Source: Cyrtodaria siliqua (taxonomy: Eukaryota; Mollusca; Bivalvia; Adapedonta; Hiatellidae). From it: a DNA stretch of 64,000 nt. Shown here piece after piece: positions 25,100-36,257 of the stretch (the stretch's first letter is position 1; every line of letters begins with the position of its first letter). The DNA is taken from positions 1 to 64,000 of the forward strand of contig JAWPHD010002648.1 in NCBI GenBank assembly GCA_037043455.1, in the 5' to 3' direction. Below the pieces are notes generated by a model that did not search any database, was not told the origin of the DNA, and worked only from the letters and a program-made list of their open reading frames with translations. The position numbers were made by a program, and so were the translations under genes.

Positions 25100-27260
25100 A
25101 ACATATGGTATGCTGAGTATGATTTTATATTATTAATTTCTAACATAAATATATATATATATATATAATATATATATATATATATAATAAGAAATAAACA
25201 TATAAATTGCAATTTCAAATATTTCGTTGTAAAAAGGGTGTTATGCAAATCGACCCAAATATAGACAATACTTTAATAGTTTCCACAATATACTTTGCAC
25301 TAATGATTTACCAAACGCCGTGTTAGGTATTGTTATTAATTGTTCTGAGTCCTCATCCATTAAACATAACACAACATCTTGTTTTTTTACTTAGCCGTTT
25401 CCTGACAAGTGTTCTGTATATGGAATAAAAGTGTCTGTCATATAAATATTAGATGTAAGACTATGTGTCTGACAGCATTCCAACACTATGTGTACACGGT
25501 TGACAGATGAAGGAAAATATTGGATTTAGATAATTTCTTGGATATATAGACAATAGCAAAAAACAGCGTGGCAAGTGTTGACACTCACACACATGTTTAT
25601 TATTTGATTTACTTTATGTTTGCCAAATTCGTTTCCCTTACGCGACTATAAATACGCAAATATATGAAAACAAAATCCGAATTTAAAAAAAAATGTTTGA
25701 ATGATATATATAATGCATTAATTTAGATACTTTAGGTACATCTACTTTAAAGTGAGACCTGTCCAGACAGTATAGTTTATAGTGTTACACAGTCACCGAT
25801 CTTCAAAATGTTTTTTTTTTCAAAACGTGTTCAAACATTCTTCCATATTTGTAATATATTAGAAATAAATGCAAACGCCAAGCAGACTGTGCATTATTAC
25901 CATTACGCAGTCCACCATAGCTTTCCTTAGCCCACTCGGCCACATAGTCAACATAAACATATTGATTTCGGAAACCGGATAATACACATTATACATATTT
26001 ATATATATTGCGACAGCAGGTTCACCGCATTGGAATGGTCAGTGACAAACAGTACCGTTGTGTGTTTAAACATTGTTCTAGATTGCACTAAAACTCACTC
26101 TTTCCGTATTGCTTAATTGCCAATCTAATAAAACAGGACTGTGTAAAATAGCAGAACAACACAAAACTAGATAATATAAATAATAGATAATTTCGATATC
26201 CTCTGTCCACTAGGGGCTTAATTAAGTATCGATGCAGTAACAGCCGTTCTGTTGTCGTTTTCCGCCATTTTTCTTTTGATTGTTTGACATGGATATAAGT
26301 TGCAATGAATATGTGCATATGTTTTCCCTTCGTTCCAGGAGGTATGCTTATCCTTCAACACCATCTGAGAAATGGCCCGGATATGAAAGTTCCTTACGTA
26401 GTGCATTGGCGTGTTAAACATCTGACAGTGACCTTAAATTCATTTTTCAAAATACCACGTGCTGGTTAAATGTCAGTAGTGACATTGAATTGTATAGATG
26501 GTTTACTGGTTTTCCATTGTTTATACACTTGATGCATCTTCTCTATCGGTGCTTAATGAGAAATATTTATGCTGTTCAAATGATATATAGTTTAGGATTA
26601 TAATCGATGATAGTACTGATAAATTTAAATTACTCGCGGTTAGACACGTATATACCATAACGACCGTTTCTAGCTCATGCTAAGTTGTTAATGGAAAATG
26701 TATCTTAACTTTACAATGTAGATACATGTAATGCATCTTAACTTTACAATGTAGATGCATGTATTTGGAGAAGTAGCACATTTATGGATTAAACAGCGTG
26801 AATTACACGTTTAGCTTAGTTGTCAAACTTTCTTGAAATACATACAGTCGCGAAAATCACTATATTATTGTTATGGACTTTTTAAATTACAAGACGTATA
26901 AAACGTATACGCCTTATGAGTATAGATAGGCATTTAAGTGCATTATATTATGTAAATATGTAATAAAAAATATGAAAAAAAAACTAAATAATATATTAAC
27001 GTTTAATATGTTCATAAAGATATTAAAAACAATGCGACGATTTCGGCAAAACATATGGATTCAGGTAAGTAAAGGTGTAATTGCATGGACGTTGAGCTTC
27101 CTTGTTGACTGGATGTATACCAAAAGAAGTTATAGCCCTACATTTTTGCAACGCACTGTATGTATAGCGTTTGATCCATTTAAAGTTCGTCCTCTTTGAT
27201 TGGTGACCCTACGACGATGTCTACTGTAATCCTCAAAGGACGGTAGCATACTGAACATTG
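25100..27260. repeat. Paralogous block A (pair of 60900-63350)
   Basis: Aligns by eye along its length with 60900-63350: AATTTCAAATATTTC, GATTTACCAAA, CAAACGCCAA...CATTACGCAGT, GAAATAATGGTTCTAGATTGCAC-type blocks, GTATATACCATAACGACCG and the ATCCTCAAAGGACGGTAGC end. It includes a Penelope-like 3' UTR relic (26020-26130, minus) and an ORF-end relic (27030-27260, plus). This copy lacks the R1 insertion present at 61407 in the other. A TA microsatellite lies at 25148-25188. No gene. Confidence 0.65.
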
Positions 27261-27280
27261 ACAACACTTTCTTTCCAACT

Positions 27281-28205
27281 ATGGTTGATAATATTTATCC
27301 TAAAGAACTTCAGCTTAATAAAGAAAATATATCTGATAATAACGCTTCTTTTCTTGATTTAGATCTCTCGAATGAAAATGGTAAAATAGTTAGCAAAATC
27401 TATGACAAGAGAGATGATTTTAATTTTGACTTGGATGGGGATGTTCCCCGAGCAACTTCTTATGGGATATATCTGTCTCAACGTATTCGTTTTTCTAGAG
27501 CTTGTTCTCGAGTTGAGGACTTTAATATTCGTAATCTTTGTTTAACTAAAACGTTACTCAATCAGGGTTACCGTTACCATAAACTTCGTAAAACCTTTGC
27601 AAAATTTTATTATCGTAACCCTGAACTTCTTTCCAAATATAAAAGTAATTTAAGGACTCTTCTTCGACAAGGACTATCACAACCTGACTTCTACGGTGAT
27701 GTGATTTATAAACTTCGTAAGATTCTTGGTCATGATCACTTTCATATTATCTTTGTTAAACTTGTTAAAAAGTTTATCAAAAGAGGTTATGACCCTATCA
27801 TTTTGCAACGTACTGCATGCTTGGTGGTGGACCCTTTTACAGTTCGCCACTATGCTTTCGTCTTTAATTGTACGATGACCGGACAGGCTGTGGACCCTAT
27901 GATGACGCTTACCTAAAGCCCATTGGGACGGTGGCGTTTGATGTTTGTCCATCATCTTTCTTGTCGCGCTCTCAATGGTTTATTCTCTTACTGCTCTGGC
28001 TTCTGCCAAGTCATTGAGTACCTTCATTGTGGCTTTTTAGGCTATTGTTTTTTTGTATTATATTTACACGAGCATATTTGTGTTTTACTTATATTGCCTA
28101 TTGATGCTGCCTTGTTGGTTAGAGATAAGATCATGGCGGGGATTTTTTTATTTGCACTGTCCTGTTTTAATGGGTTGACAGTAGGGTAAGTGTGAGGTTT
28201 CGTAG
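27281..28205 (+). pseudogene. Penelope-like element, RT C-terminal region and 3' UTR
   Basis: The best preserved reading frame of this family here (211 codons, 27281-27916). It starts inside the reverse transcriptase just after the catalytic palm, with a YPKELQLNKEN stretch, FLDLDLSNENG, YDKRDDFNF, PRATSYGIYLSQRIRFSRAC, GYRYHKLRKTFAKFYYRN and DPIILQRTACLVVDPF. Relative to the copy at 10797-11129 it has lost about seven codons between YDKRDDF and DGDVPRATSYG. The 3' UTR follows with TGGTTTATTCTCTTACTGCTC and TCATGGCGGGGATTTTTTTA and stops short near 28205. The RT catalytic half is absent, so it is non-functional. Confidence 0.75.
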
Positions 28206-28711
28206 TTTTCCTTTTTTTCTTTTGAATTAGACGCAGGAGTGCCCCCATTCAAATTTAGTTTGTCTATGAGCATGAACTTGAATCCTTGGCGTATTTTAGT
28301 TAAATGTTTTAAGACTGAAAAAAAGAAATCGTTAAGGTTTCGTCAAGATCGTGTTAGAAATTACTCATAAAAATTCATGTAAATCGCTATGGTATTTTTG
28401 TAACAATGCGTTCTCTTAACAAATATTAACATTACGTTTTGGACCTAAATGTATGTAATGTGCTAGAATTACGAAATAAAATAAAGAAAATGTGTCTTCA
28501 TCAGCATATAATTTAACCGTATGCACAACAAATATAAACATTCAATTAAATCTGCTAACTGTTGTAAGCATTCCCCTTTAAGAATTAAATGTATCTCGAG
28601 ATAATTAACATTAAAGATATTTCAAAAATCAAATTAAGACCGTTTGTACACGTAAAGTTGACGAAGAATACTTGAATAGGGAATGAGATCTTGAGTTATG
28701 AGTAAATAGAT
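28206..28711. other. Non-coding stretch, nothing recognised
   Basis: AT-rich with no credible open frame. Confidence 0.5.
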
Positions 28712-28940
28712 ATATAAAAGAGTATGAGAGTGGACCTTTGGAAACGGCCGAACACAACACATACGAATTATTGCAGTCTCGGTTTGATTGAGACTGTTCA
28801 TGAACGGTAGTAAAATATGCTATCTACCTCTCACGCCCTCTACTACAGCCCCGGGTTAAGCAGACCTCAATATTTGTAAATCAATAGTACATAATTTTAA
28901 CCATCCCAAAGATGGCATGCATATGGCATTTGACATAGAG
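28712..28940 (+). repeat. Dispersed repeat family R1, copy 3
   Basis: Contains GAGTGGACCTTTGGAAACGG, TCTCGGTTTGATTGAGACTG, TCTCACGCCCTCTACTACAG and GATGGCATGCATATGGC in standard order. Ends earlier than copy 2. Confidence 0.7.
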
Positions 28941-28944
28941 TAAG

Positions 28945-29165
28945 TCGAATATGCAATGTAGCATTCACGAATTACAGTCAACCAATAACACGTACAGAAA
29001 CTACAACTAATTATAAAAATTAATACAATGCAAAAAAATAAATATAAAAAGATCGGACAGGGAAAGTAGCATTCAAGGAGGACAGTCAACCACAAAACAC
29101 AAAAACAAACATAGAAACGGACAAACAAGAAGGCAAAAGTTATAATAAAAGTAAACGACATTACA
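28945..29165 (-). mobile_element. Penelope-like element extreme 3' end fragment
   Basis: AAAGATCGGACAGGGAAAGTAGC, GGAGGACAGTCAACC and the CAAACAAGAAGGCAAAAG run match the terminal 3' blocks of the copies at 9181, 32940 and 6010. Only the last ~110 bases of the element are clear. The same terminal block also occurs, very short, at about 30450-30480. Confidence 0.65.
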
Positions 29166-29350
29166 AACGGTCAGGTAACACATTCAGATCAGATTTGTTT
29201 AATGATGACGTAATCCGGTCCATAAAATTGCATATTGAACGGGCGCCGGGGCCGATAGCTATATTAACGGACGTGTGAAAAAAACTTCGTCAAAATAAAT
29301 CATAAAACGTATTGATTTAATTTGTTGGTCAGATTCGGTATAATATAACA

Positions 29351-29437
29351 AATAATGTATGGTGCTTCGGTCCATATGAAGTTTATGGACTGGGCAGTCC
29401 ATAAACTTGCATATGGACCGAAGCACCATACATTATT
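29351..29437. repeat. Near-perfect 42-bp palindrome
   Basis: The left arm starts AATAATGTATGGTGCTTCGG and ends GTTTATGGACTG at 29392. The right arm at 29395-29437 is its exact inverse except for one extra G. The loop is two bases. A third, diverged version of the arm (GGTCCATAAAATTGCATATTG) lies just upstream near 29218. Confidence 0.9.
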
Positions 29438-29444
29438 TATTAAA

Positions 29445-29690
29445 TATAGGGTCACCAAACCCCACTCTTACATTATTGCCGTCCCAGCAAAACGAGATAC
29501 TGTAAATAAATATATTACCGGCATGCTATTTTCTCTAACAATCAAGGCAGCATTAATAGGCATTGTAAGTATAACACCAATTGGATGATCATGTATATAT
29601 GAATCTAAATAAAAGACAACATAAGTCTAGAAACCCAAAATACAAGTGCTCAATGGCTTGTCAGAAGCCAGAAAGGCAAGTCTTAGAGAA
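29445..29690 (-). mobile_element. Penelope-like element 3' UTR fragment
   Basis: GGGTCACCAAACCCCACTCT, GAGATACTGTAAATAAATA, GGCAGCATTAATAGGCAT and AGTGCTCAATGGCTTGTCAG correspond in order to the 3' UTR of 9380-9580. Confidence 0.65.
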
Positions 29691-29694
29691 AAAA

Positions 29695-29995
29695 AGGTAT
29701 GAAATGAGAAATTTGGAAATCGTCGAACACGTTAACTAAAAAAGTGCTTGCTACCGTTCACGCCCTCTAGCAACGGATTGAGCAGAGCTCAATATTGATA
29801 ATGTCAATAGTCCAGATATGTAAAAATCCCGAAGATGGTATGCATATGACGGTGAACATGCGTTTTGTCACACCATTCCATGGCCAGCGGCGTATTGTCC
29901 CAGTTTCTAACAAAACGCTTTGCACTAAACGAGAAAACAATGGGCGAAATAAAAAAAAAAGGAATTTAGTTGGGAGAGAGGTTATGAAGTGTGCG
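29695..29995 (+). repeat. Dispersed repeat family R1, copy 4 (diverged)
   Basis: Degenerate start (AATTTGGAAATCGTCGAAC), then GCTACCGTTCACGCCCTCTA, GATTGAGCAGAGCTCAATAT, GAAGATGGTATGCATATGAC and GGCGTATTGTCCCAGTTTCT. The central TCTCGG block is missing. Confidence 0.6.
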
Positions 29996-30084
29996 TATCA
30001 CAGGTAACAGTGAAAATACTAAATTAAAAAGCAGGTAACATTTTCTAAGCGTGATTAAACAAAAGTTAGAACCTTTAAAGGCTG

Positions 30085-30240
30085 GAGTAGTGGAATCACC
30101 CATTCGAAACACGTTAAATACAAAAATAATGCATTCTCGGTTTGATTGAGACTGTTCATGAAAGGTAGTTAAAAGTGCTTGCTACCGTTCACGCCCTCTA
30201 TCCCCGGGTTGAACATATCTCAATATTAATAATGTCAAAC
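30085..30240 (+). repeat. Dispersed repeat family R1, copy 5 (partial)
   Basis: Contains TCTCGGTTTGATTGAGACTG, TTCATGAAAGGTAG, GCTACCGTTCACGCCCTCTA and TCCCCGGGTTGAACA. It is cut at about 30238 by a Penelope-like fragment. Confidence 0.65.
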
Positions 30241-30400
30241 CATTAAGGGTAAGACAGAAAATATATGAAACAAACATCAAACGCCATCGTTATTGGCGAA
30301 TTTAGGTAACCGTCATTATAGGGTGATCGGTCATCACACATTCAAAAAGGAACGCATACTGGCTTACTGTAAATTGTGCAACCACTGAACATGCAGACAA
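30238..30400 (-). mobile_element. Penelope-like element ORF-end fragment
   Basis: AAACCATTAAGGGTAAGACA, AAACATCAAACGCCATCG and the GTCATTATAGGGT...CGGTCATCACACATTCAAA blocks correspond to the coding end of the 9600-9770 copy. Truncated near 30400, with the terminal 3' block recurring near 30450-30480. Confidence 0.6.
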
Positions 30401-31015
30401 ATTACTATAAGCATTTTTGTCTGCATAAGTATTAACATATCTTTATATAAGAAATATAAAAAGATCGGACAGGGAAAGTAGAAAAACATAATATAAGTAA
30501 CATAAACTAAAATTGTGCATACTATTTTGGAAAGTATATAGTTAGCACAAATAAGTAGTTCGTACCATGTATTGTGACCATTTATATCTTGTTTAAATAG
30601 ATGGTCTACATATAAATTCGTTCGAGTAATTGTGTAATCAAAATAGATAACGTTCAATTTGTGTTTTTTTCTGTTTTTATTATTTTAATAATGCACAACT
30701 CATACATTTTTCAATAATCCTGATACCATATATCGATGTTGTTTCTTCAAAAGTATATTGGTAAACTTTAAGGTGAAACAAAAAGATGGAGTTTATTATT
30801 TATTTATTTATTTATTGATACCGATGACAAAACTTTACAAAATATTACTTAAAATGCAGAGCAATCCTATAAATCCATAATGCATGCTTTATGCGACGCG
30901 AACATATTACCTAATCAATGCAATTAACTATGTAACACATGCTCTATGGTTCGATTTACATGTATTGACCATCGGAAGCCGTTTTAATTAAGCTAGTAAA
31001 CACATTCTAAAGTAG
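30401..31015. other. Non-coding stretch
   Basis: AT-rich. Has a short (TTTA)n tract at about 30796-30818. No gene recognised. Confidence 0.5.
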
Positions 31016-31019
31016 ATAT

Positions 31020-31110
31020 AAAAGTCAAACAGGAAATGCGCCATTCAATGACCACAGTCAAATCAAAACAACTAAAAGGATTACGACGAAGCAAGGTATA
31101 GGAAATCACA
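31020..31110 (-). mobile_element. Retroelement terminal motif
   Basis: AAGTCAAACAGGAAATGCGCC and the ACCACAGTCAAATCAAAAC part repeat the terminal motif of 516-575 and 10037. The following 31111-31580 is AT-rich without a recognised gene; two overlapping plus-strand frames there are not credible. Confidence 0.5.
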
Positions 31111-31579
31111 AATATATTTGTTAAAAATGAAATTCCTTTATTATGACATCAAAGGCAATAGATATATAATGCTCAATTTTGAACATCGTCAAACTCATGC
31201 AAGATCGTATTGACAAAACCTTCACGTCAGTTTTTGACAATACGAAGCAGTTCACCCCAGTTGTCAAGTAAACAAGCCGAAAATCTCTTATTTTGACAAC
31301 TTAATTTCAGTTGGCATACGTCAATTTTGCTCATTGGCAAAACCATCAGAAATCTCATCAAACAAACAAATTTCAAATTAAAATTCTTGGAACTCAAAAG
31401 TTATATTGCAACCATGCTGCCATGGATGAATTATTTCGGTACATTCACGCCTCAGTTATACTCAGGGCTAAAATATGCTCATTGTCAAAATATGCTTCTT
31501 GTAAAAGTCATCTGAGTTGTTATTACAATAATACTTTAAACGTCAAATAAAATTTGGTGGAAATCACTAGAAACTAGTT

Positions 31580-32510
31580 GAATCAGACGCTTCCTATCAA
31601 AACTCCCTCTTGCCATAGTGTTATCCCAATAAAACGATACGGCGTAAATACAGAAATTCCGGCCAGGCTATGTCCTCTAACACACAAGGCCTTATAGTTA
31701 GACAATATAAATATAGCACAATAATGATCGTGTAGATATGACTGTAAAAACGCTAAGAAAGTAAAAAAAACACTAAACGACTTGACAGAAGCTAGAACAA
31801 CAAGGAAACAAAAAATCAAGGGCACGACAAGACAAGATTGACGACAAATATTAACATTGTCATCCCATTCAGCATTTATGTATATCTATCTCATCATAAG
31901 GTCCACAATCTGTCCGGTTATGTCACAATCATGAAGAAATAGTTAACATATGTTTTATATAAAAGTGTTCATAATCAATGCTGTTTTGTAAACCACGCCA
32001 CATTTGAAGTCAGGTTGTGATAGATCTTGTCGCAGAAGATTTGTTAAATTACTTTTTATAGTTTCCAAGTAGATCTGGGTTATTTTGTGGCAAGGGTGGC
32101 CAGATGGAGAAGCTGTATTTGTTATTTTAATTACAATTACAATCCTCAATAAGACAAACAAATAGATAAAACGATTACAAACGAAACATACACCACATAA
32201 GAAGTTACTAAGGTAAACATCCAATTTGGAATAATAAATATTGTCAAAATTAAAATCATCTCTCGTGTCATGGATTTAGCTAATTATCTATCCATTTTCA
32301 TTACAGAGATGTAAATCGAGAAAAGAGGCGACACTACTGGAAATATTAGTTTACTTGAGCCGAAATTCTTTAATTCTTTAGGATAAACAGTGTTTACAAT
32401 GATAGTAAAAAGGAAGCTTTTATTATTGTTTAATATGCCAGGTGTCATTAAAATCGTTAATTCCTGATGAATGCCGCAAATTCGAACGAACCACATTCCC
32501 TATGAAGAAG
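31580..32510 (-). pseudogene. Penelope-like element, degraded coding end and 3' UTR
   Basis: The 3' UTR side at 31600-31830 has CAATAAAACGATACGGCGTAA and the GACTTGACAGAAGCTAGAACAACA block. Coding blocks at 31870-32480 are broken but recognisable at DNA level: CATCATAAGGTCCACAATCTG, GAAGTCAGGTTGTGATAGA, AAAATCATCTCTCGTGTCATGG and AGATGTAAATCGAGAAAAGA. All frames are disrupted. Confidence 0.65.
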
Positions 32511-32619
32511 AATATCCACATTTATACTTTCATACTTTTCTTCAACTATTTTAGACCACCGCACTACAGGGAATGGCTAAGCTTACTTCGTGTTTGTAAC
32601 GCTTAAAAAGAAATTGCAG

Positions 32620-33045
32620 TCTGCCCTTAATGGTTTAGTCTCTTGTTGCTCTGGCTTCTGCCAGGTCGTTGGTGCCTTCATTGTGGCTTTCTGGGCTGAT
32701 GTTTTTTTTTGTATTATATTTGCGCGGGCATGTTTGAGTTTTGCTTGTGTTGCCTTTTTGTGCTGCCTTGTTGGTTGGGGGTAGGGTCATGGCGGGGGTT
32801 TCTTTATTTACACTGTCCTGTTTTAATGGGATGACTGTAGGGTAAGTGTGAGGTTTGGTGCACCCCAAAACCGGTTTAAACCCCCCAGTGGCCTGCTTTG
32901 TCACTGACCGTTCCAAGGCAGTAGCCCTGTTGGCAACCCTTTTGTGTTTGTCGTTTGCTTTTATTATTACTTTTGCCTTCTTGTTTGTCTGTTTGCGTGT
33001 TTGTTTCTGTGTTTTGTGGTTGACTGTCCTCCTTGGAAATATATT
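32620..33045 (+). mobile_element. Penelope-like element, 5'-truncated 3' UTR insertion
   Basis: A clean 3' UTR-only copy: TTAATGGTTTAGTCTCTTGT, GCTCTGGCTTCTGCCAGGTC, TCATGGCGGGGGTTTCTTTA, ACCGTTCCAAGGCAGTAGCC and GTTGACTGTCCTCCTTGGAA. The paralogue reads through at about 4660-4680 without it, which gives an empty-site comparison. It is a good reference for the family's 3' UTR. Confidence 0.8.
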
Positions 33046-33347
33046 TCTTCCTAATCAACAAACTAATAACAAAATAAGACTAATCTGTAATGTATTAATT
33101 ATTCTTTGGGATCATTGAGCCCAATCTGTGTGGCTTTAACGCAGATTCCTGCTTAAACCGGTGCTTGGTGTCATAGGAATGAACAGCCTAAATTTAACCG
33201 AGTCTAACATTTTACTTTATTACTTTTGTGTGGATGAAAGAACAGAATGTCTCAGTAATAGAATATGTATAATCACTAAACATTAATGACTAACTCTGAA
33301 CACAAAACAATTACTGTGACGTTGAGTTATGACGTCAATACAGTGTT

Positions 33348-33365
33348 GATGACGTCGACGTCATC
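33348..33365. promoter_or_regulatory. 18-bp perfect palindrome with CRE-like cores
   Basis: GATGACGTCGACGTCATC is fully self-complementary and contains two TGACGTC cores. A perfect TGACGTCA lies 18 bases upstream (33330-33337). Such sites bind CREB/ATF factors in animals. No adjacent gene is visible, so function is uncertain. Confidence 0.3.
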
Positions 33366-33445
33366 CGCCAATACTGTTCAATAAAACGAATAATTTCGGA
33401 TGAAATCATACATAAACTGCATTACGTGGTCCGAGTATTAATTTT

Positions 33446-33501
33446 CATACCCCATCCAACCCCTTCTCCAAAAAGCAAAAACGGGGTTGGCTGGGGGTAT
33501 G
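33446..33501. repeat. GC-richer hairpin
   Basis: CATACCCCATCCAACCCC (33446-33463) pairs with GGGGTTGGCTGGGGGTATG (33483-33501) with one mismatch and one bulge, around a 19-base loop. It stands out against the AT-rich surroundings. Confidence 0.75.
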
Positions 33502-33599
33502 ATATAAAATCATAAGTGCGCTTTAAAAGTTTGCATATTGTAAAATTAAAACATCTAATAGTTGATTTAAAACAGGTTATGCCATTTTCGGTATGGTTA

Positions 33600-33785
33600 G
33601 AAGTATGTACTATTGATTTTATGAATATTGAGTTCTGCTCAACCCGGGGCTAGAGGGCGTGAGCGGTAGCTATCATATTTCATTACCGTTCATGAACAGT
33701 CTCAATCAAACCTAGACTGCAATATTTTGTATGTGTCGTGTTCGGCCGTTTTCAAAGGTCCATTATCATACTCTTTCATCACATC
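33600..33785 (-). repeat. Dispersed repeat family R1, copy 6
   Basis: Reads on plus as TTGAGTTCTGCTCAACCCGG, GAGCGGTAGCTATCATATTTC, TTCATGAACAGTCTCAATCA and GTCCATTATCATACTCTTTC, the inverse of copy 2. It lies in the 850 bases that paralogous block 1 lacks. Confidence 0.7.
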
Positions 33786-34403
33786 TTTTTCAGAAAAATA
33801 TTTTTTAAACTTGTTTTACTGTCGAACTATCCATAGTAAAATCCTGCTAATATAAGACTTCCCATCGCCTAATGGAATTAAGGCGGGACCACGTAGTGGA
33901 TTGAAAATGTAATAAATAGATTATTTAAATACTGGCTTCGATTATTTGAAAATCCTTAGCTGATGGTAGATGTGCTTTGTTTTTTCATTCACTCACACGC
34001 GCTCGTTCCTGAAAGAACCACACATCTAAGGATTTCCCTATAATAGATGCAGCAGTTAAAATTCTGCTTTCAGTGGATTCTCTTTTCAATATTATTAGAT
34101 TTTTCGCGAGTTATGAGGCAACGTAATCCCTGTTGTATTGATACTGATACACATCATATTTGTTTTCAGGGCTGCAATTTTTAATTTCCTATTTACGTTT
34201 GAGAATTTATAAGGCGCACCACCATATTTTCATCCATAAGTGTCGCCAAAAGTCTGTATGACTTATTGTAAATGATGCTTAAGTTCTTAATAAGCTGTCA
34301 CTTTCTTCCCAACTTTGGCATCATGTTAAATTTTAGAATTCAGAATGAAACAATAAGAGCACGTAAATTGTATGTGTTCTGTTGTTCAGGACTCATTATA
34401 TAA

Positions 34404-34638
34404 CCTTTATAATCGGTCACTTTTCAAGGAATTATATGTTTTTTAATAATTCTTATTTTCATTTGAAATTTTAACTGCCGTCGTTTAACAAATAGCGATT
34501 TGTAAAACTTAATCTGCCTTGCTTGGACTAAAACCTTGTTGATAAACTTAATAAAATATTGATATGTGTTTCGGTGATTTCCAGTTTTTAGTATTCGTGT
34601 TATTTTCAATAAAATCACTGGGTGACCGATTATAAAAG
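34404..34638. mobile_element. 235-bp MITE-like insertion with 17-bp inverted ends
   Basis: The left end CCTTTATAATCGGTCAC and right end GTGACCGATTATAAAAG are inverse copies with one difference. The paralogous block at 5148-5190 lacks the whole segment. A target duplication is not clear because the junctions are AT-rich. Confidence 0.65.
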
Positions 34639-35985
34639 TTGATTAGTGTATATTGCAAAAGCGCAAATGATGACGAGTACGTGGCGTAGGCACTAAAGCA
34701 TATAACAAACACACACTACAGACGCGAGCTACATACCTGAGTAAATACACGCATTGGAACGCATTCAAGGAAACACAGTTTACTTTGGTACCAGCAACCT
34801 CAGTAGTTAAATATAAATATGCTTCGCGTATCATAGTCACCCTATGCCATACAGTTTAAAGTCAACATTGGCGGAAATTGAGCTTAGCTCTACCATTTTT
34901 CACTTCGAAAAAACAACAATTAATGCATATTCTTGCAAGGAAATGAAAGGCAACACACCTTTGTTTATTGAAGAGTTAATCGGTGATTTTATCAAACTGA
35001 AAAAAACAAACAGAAATAAATTACAGGGCATTTCACAATAAAATATATTGAGTAGCTTGGCGATCAGTTTGATTCTGAAATTACGTTTCTTTTTTTTAAA
35101 TTCGTATATCATAAAACAAAACATCCTAATTTCATGCAAGCATGCATTTTACACTTGCAATTTCCTTTTTATTTGCATATACATTGTTCAGCTTCCTTCC
35201 AATTAATATATACAATATTACTGTTTAAACCGTTTATTAGCATGTGTGTGTGCTACGTGTGATACATTTCGGTAAACATGTATATTGATCCAAACGTGAT
35301 GGGTTTGTTAAAATGTTATACATAAATGTAGTATTAAAACGTCTAATATTTCTATAATCCTTCTGATTTTCTACCAAACAAAGGACAGGTATACATGTCA
35401 ATTGTTTATACACTCAGTAGATTTGAAAATGCAACACTTGGTATGCTTTTAATTTTTAGTGTTTTTTCTTAAATTCCAATACTCGTTTACACTAAAAAAT
35501 CACTCCCAAAGATGTCAGAAATATCAAGTTTAGGACAGTTTAATTATAGTAGAAACATATATAGCTGTAAACATGTAACAAAACTCCGCACGCTATCACT
35601 GAAAGACACTTTAGAATTATATTTGTCCAAACTGTTTGAGTCTAATCCAGTCACTTAGAACATGGGTCGAAGCGTTTAGTCTGAGGAACGCGTTATTTCC
35701 ATTAAGAAAATACAATTAATTTGCAACTTAAATGCAAAAATGTAATCAAGTACTGATTGAAAAGTCAAGTGTAGTTTAGAACAATAGTATTGATTTAAAC
35801 AGATAGTTGAGACAAATTGAGTTATACTGATGATATTTGCATATGTTAAAGCAGTTGTCAACAATGTTCAAGCTAAATAGGGTTTATAGATGACTTAACA
35901 GTAAACGACAGATTTCTTTATGTTGTATCTATATCTTACGAAACACGTTTGAGAAGACAAGTTTGTCTAATTTTTCTGAAAACCT

Positions 35986-36257
35986 TTAACTTAGTTCTTA
36001 AAGGCATTTGCTGTAGTTTTCCATGCGCCACTGTTTTGGGCGACTTCTCTTCTCAAACTATTAGATGGATTTTCCTACAAATTTGCAGGAATGTTGCTTT
36101 TGATGTCATGTTGTACTTTTTGTCTTTTTTGCATTTTTTTGAATTATTTTTTTGAATTATTTATTTTGAATTTCTTTTTTGTTTAATTTTTTTTTTGTTT
36201 GAATTTCTTTTTATTGTCTTTATTTAAATAAAGGCCTATTATTAGATACATAAAATA
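35986..36257. other. Non-coding stretch with T-rich tract
   Basis: 36110-36230 is a run of TTTTTTGAATT-like units. At 36065-36105 the phrase GGATTTTCCTACAAATTTGC followed by AGGAATGTTGCTTTTGATGTC resembles the repeat flanking the Polinton (39650, 55185). Confidence 0.5.

Larger units (their letters stand above)
32515..35985. repeat. Paralogous block 2 (pair of 4540-8990)
   Basis: The second copy of the duplicated block, collinear with 4540-5998 plus 8437-8990. It carries three items missing from copy 1: the Penelope-like 3' end (32620-33045), an 850-base stretch with an R1 repeat (about 33225-34072), and a 235-bp MITE (34404-34638). It lacks the 2.4-kb insertion of copy 1. No gene is supported. 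Confidence 0.65.

Noticed and set aside
28042..29161. Hydrophobic frames such as those at 28042-28248 and 28856-29161
   Set aside because: They translate the retroelement 3' UTR, which recurs in both orientations at other copies; not genes.
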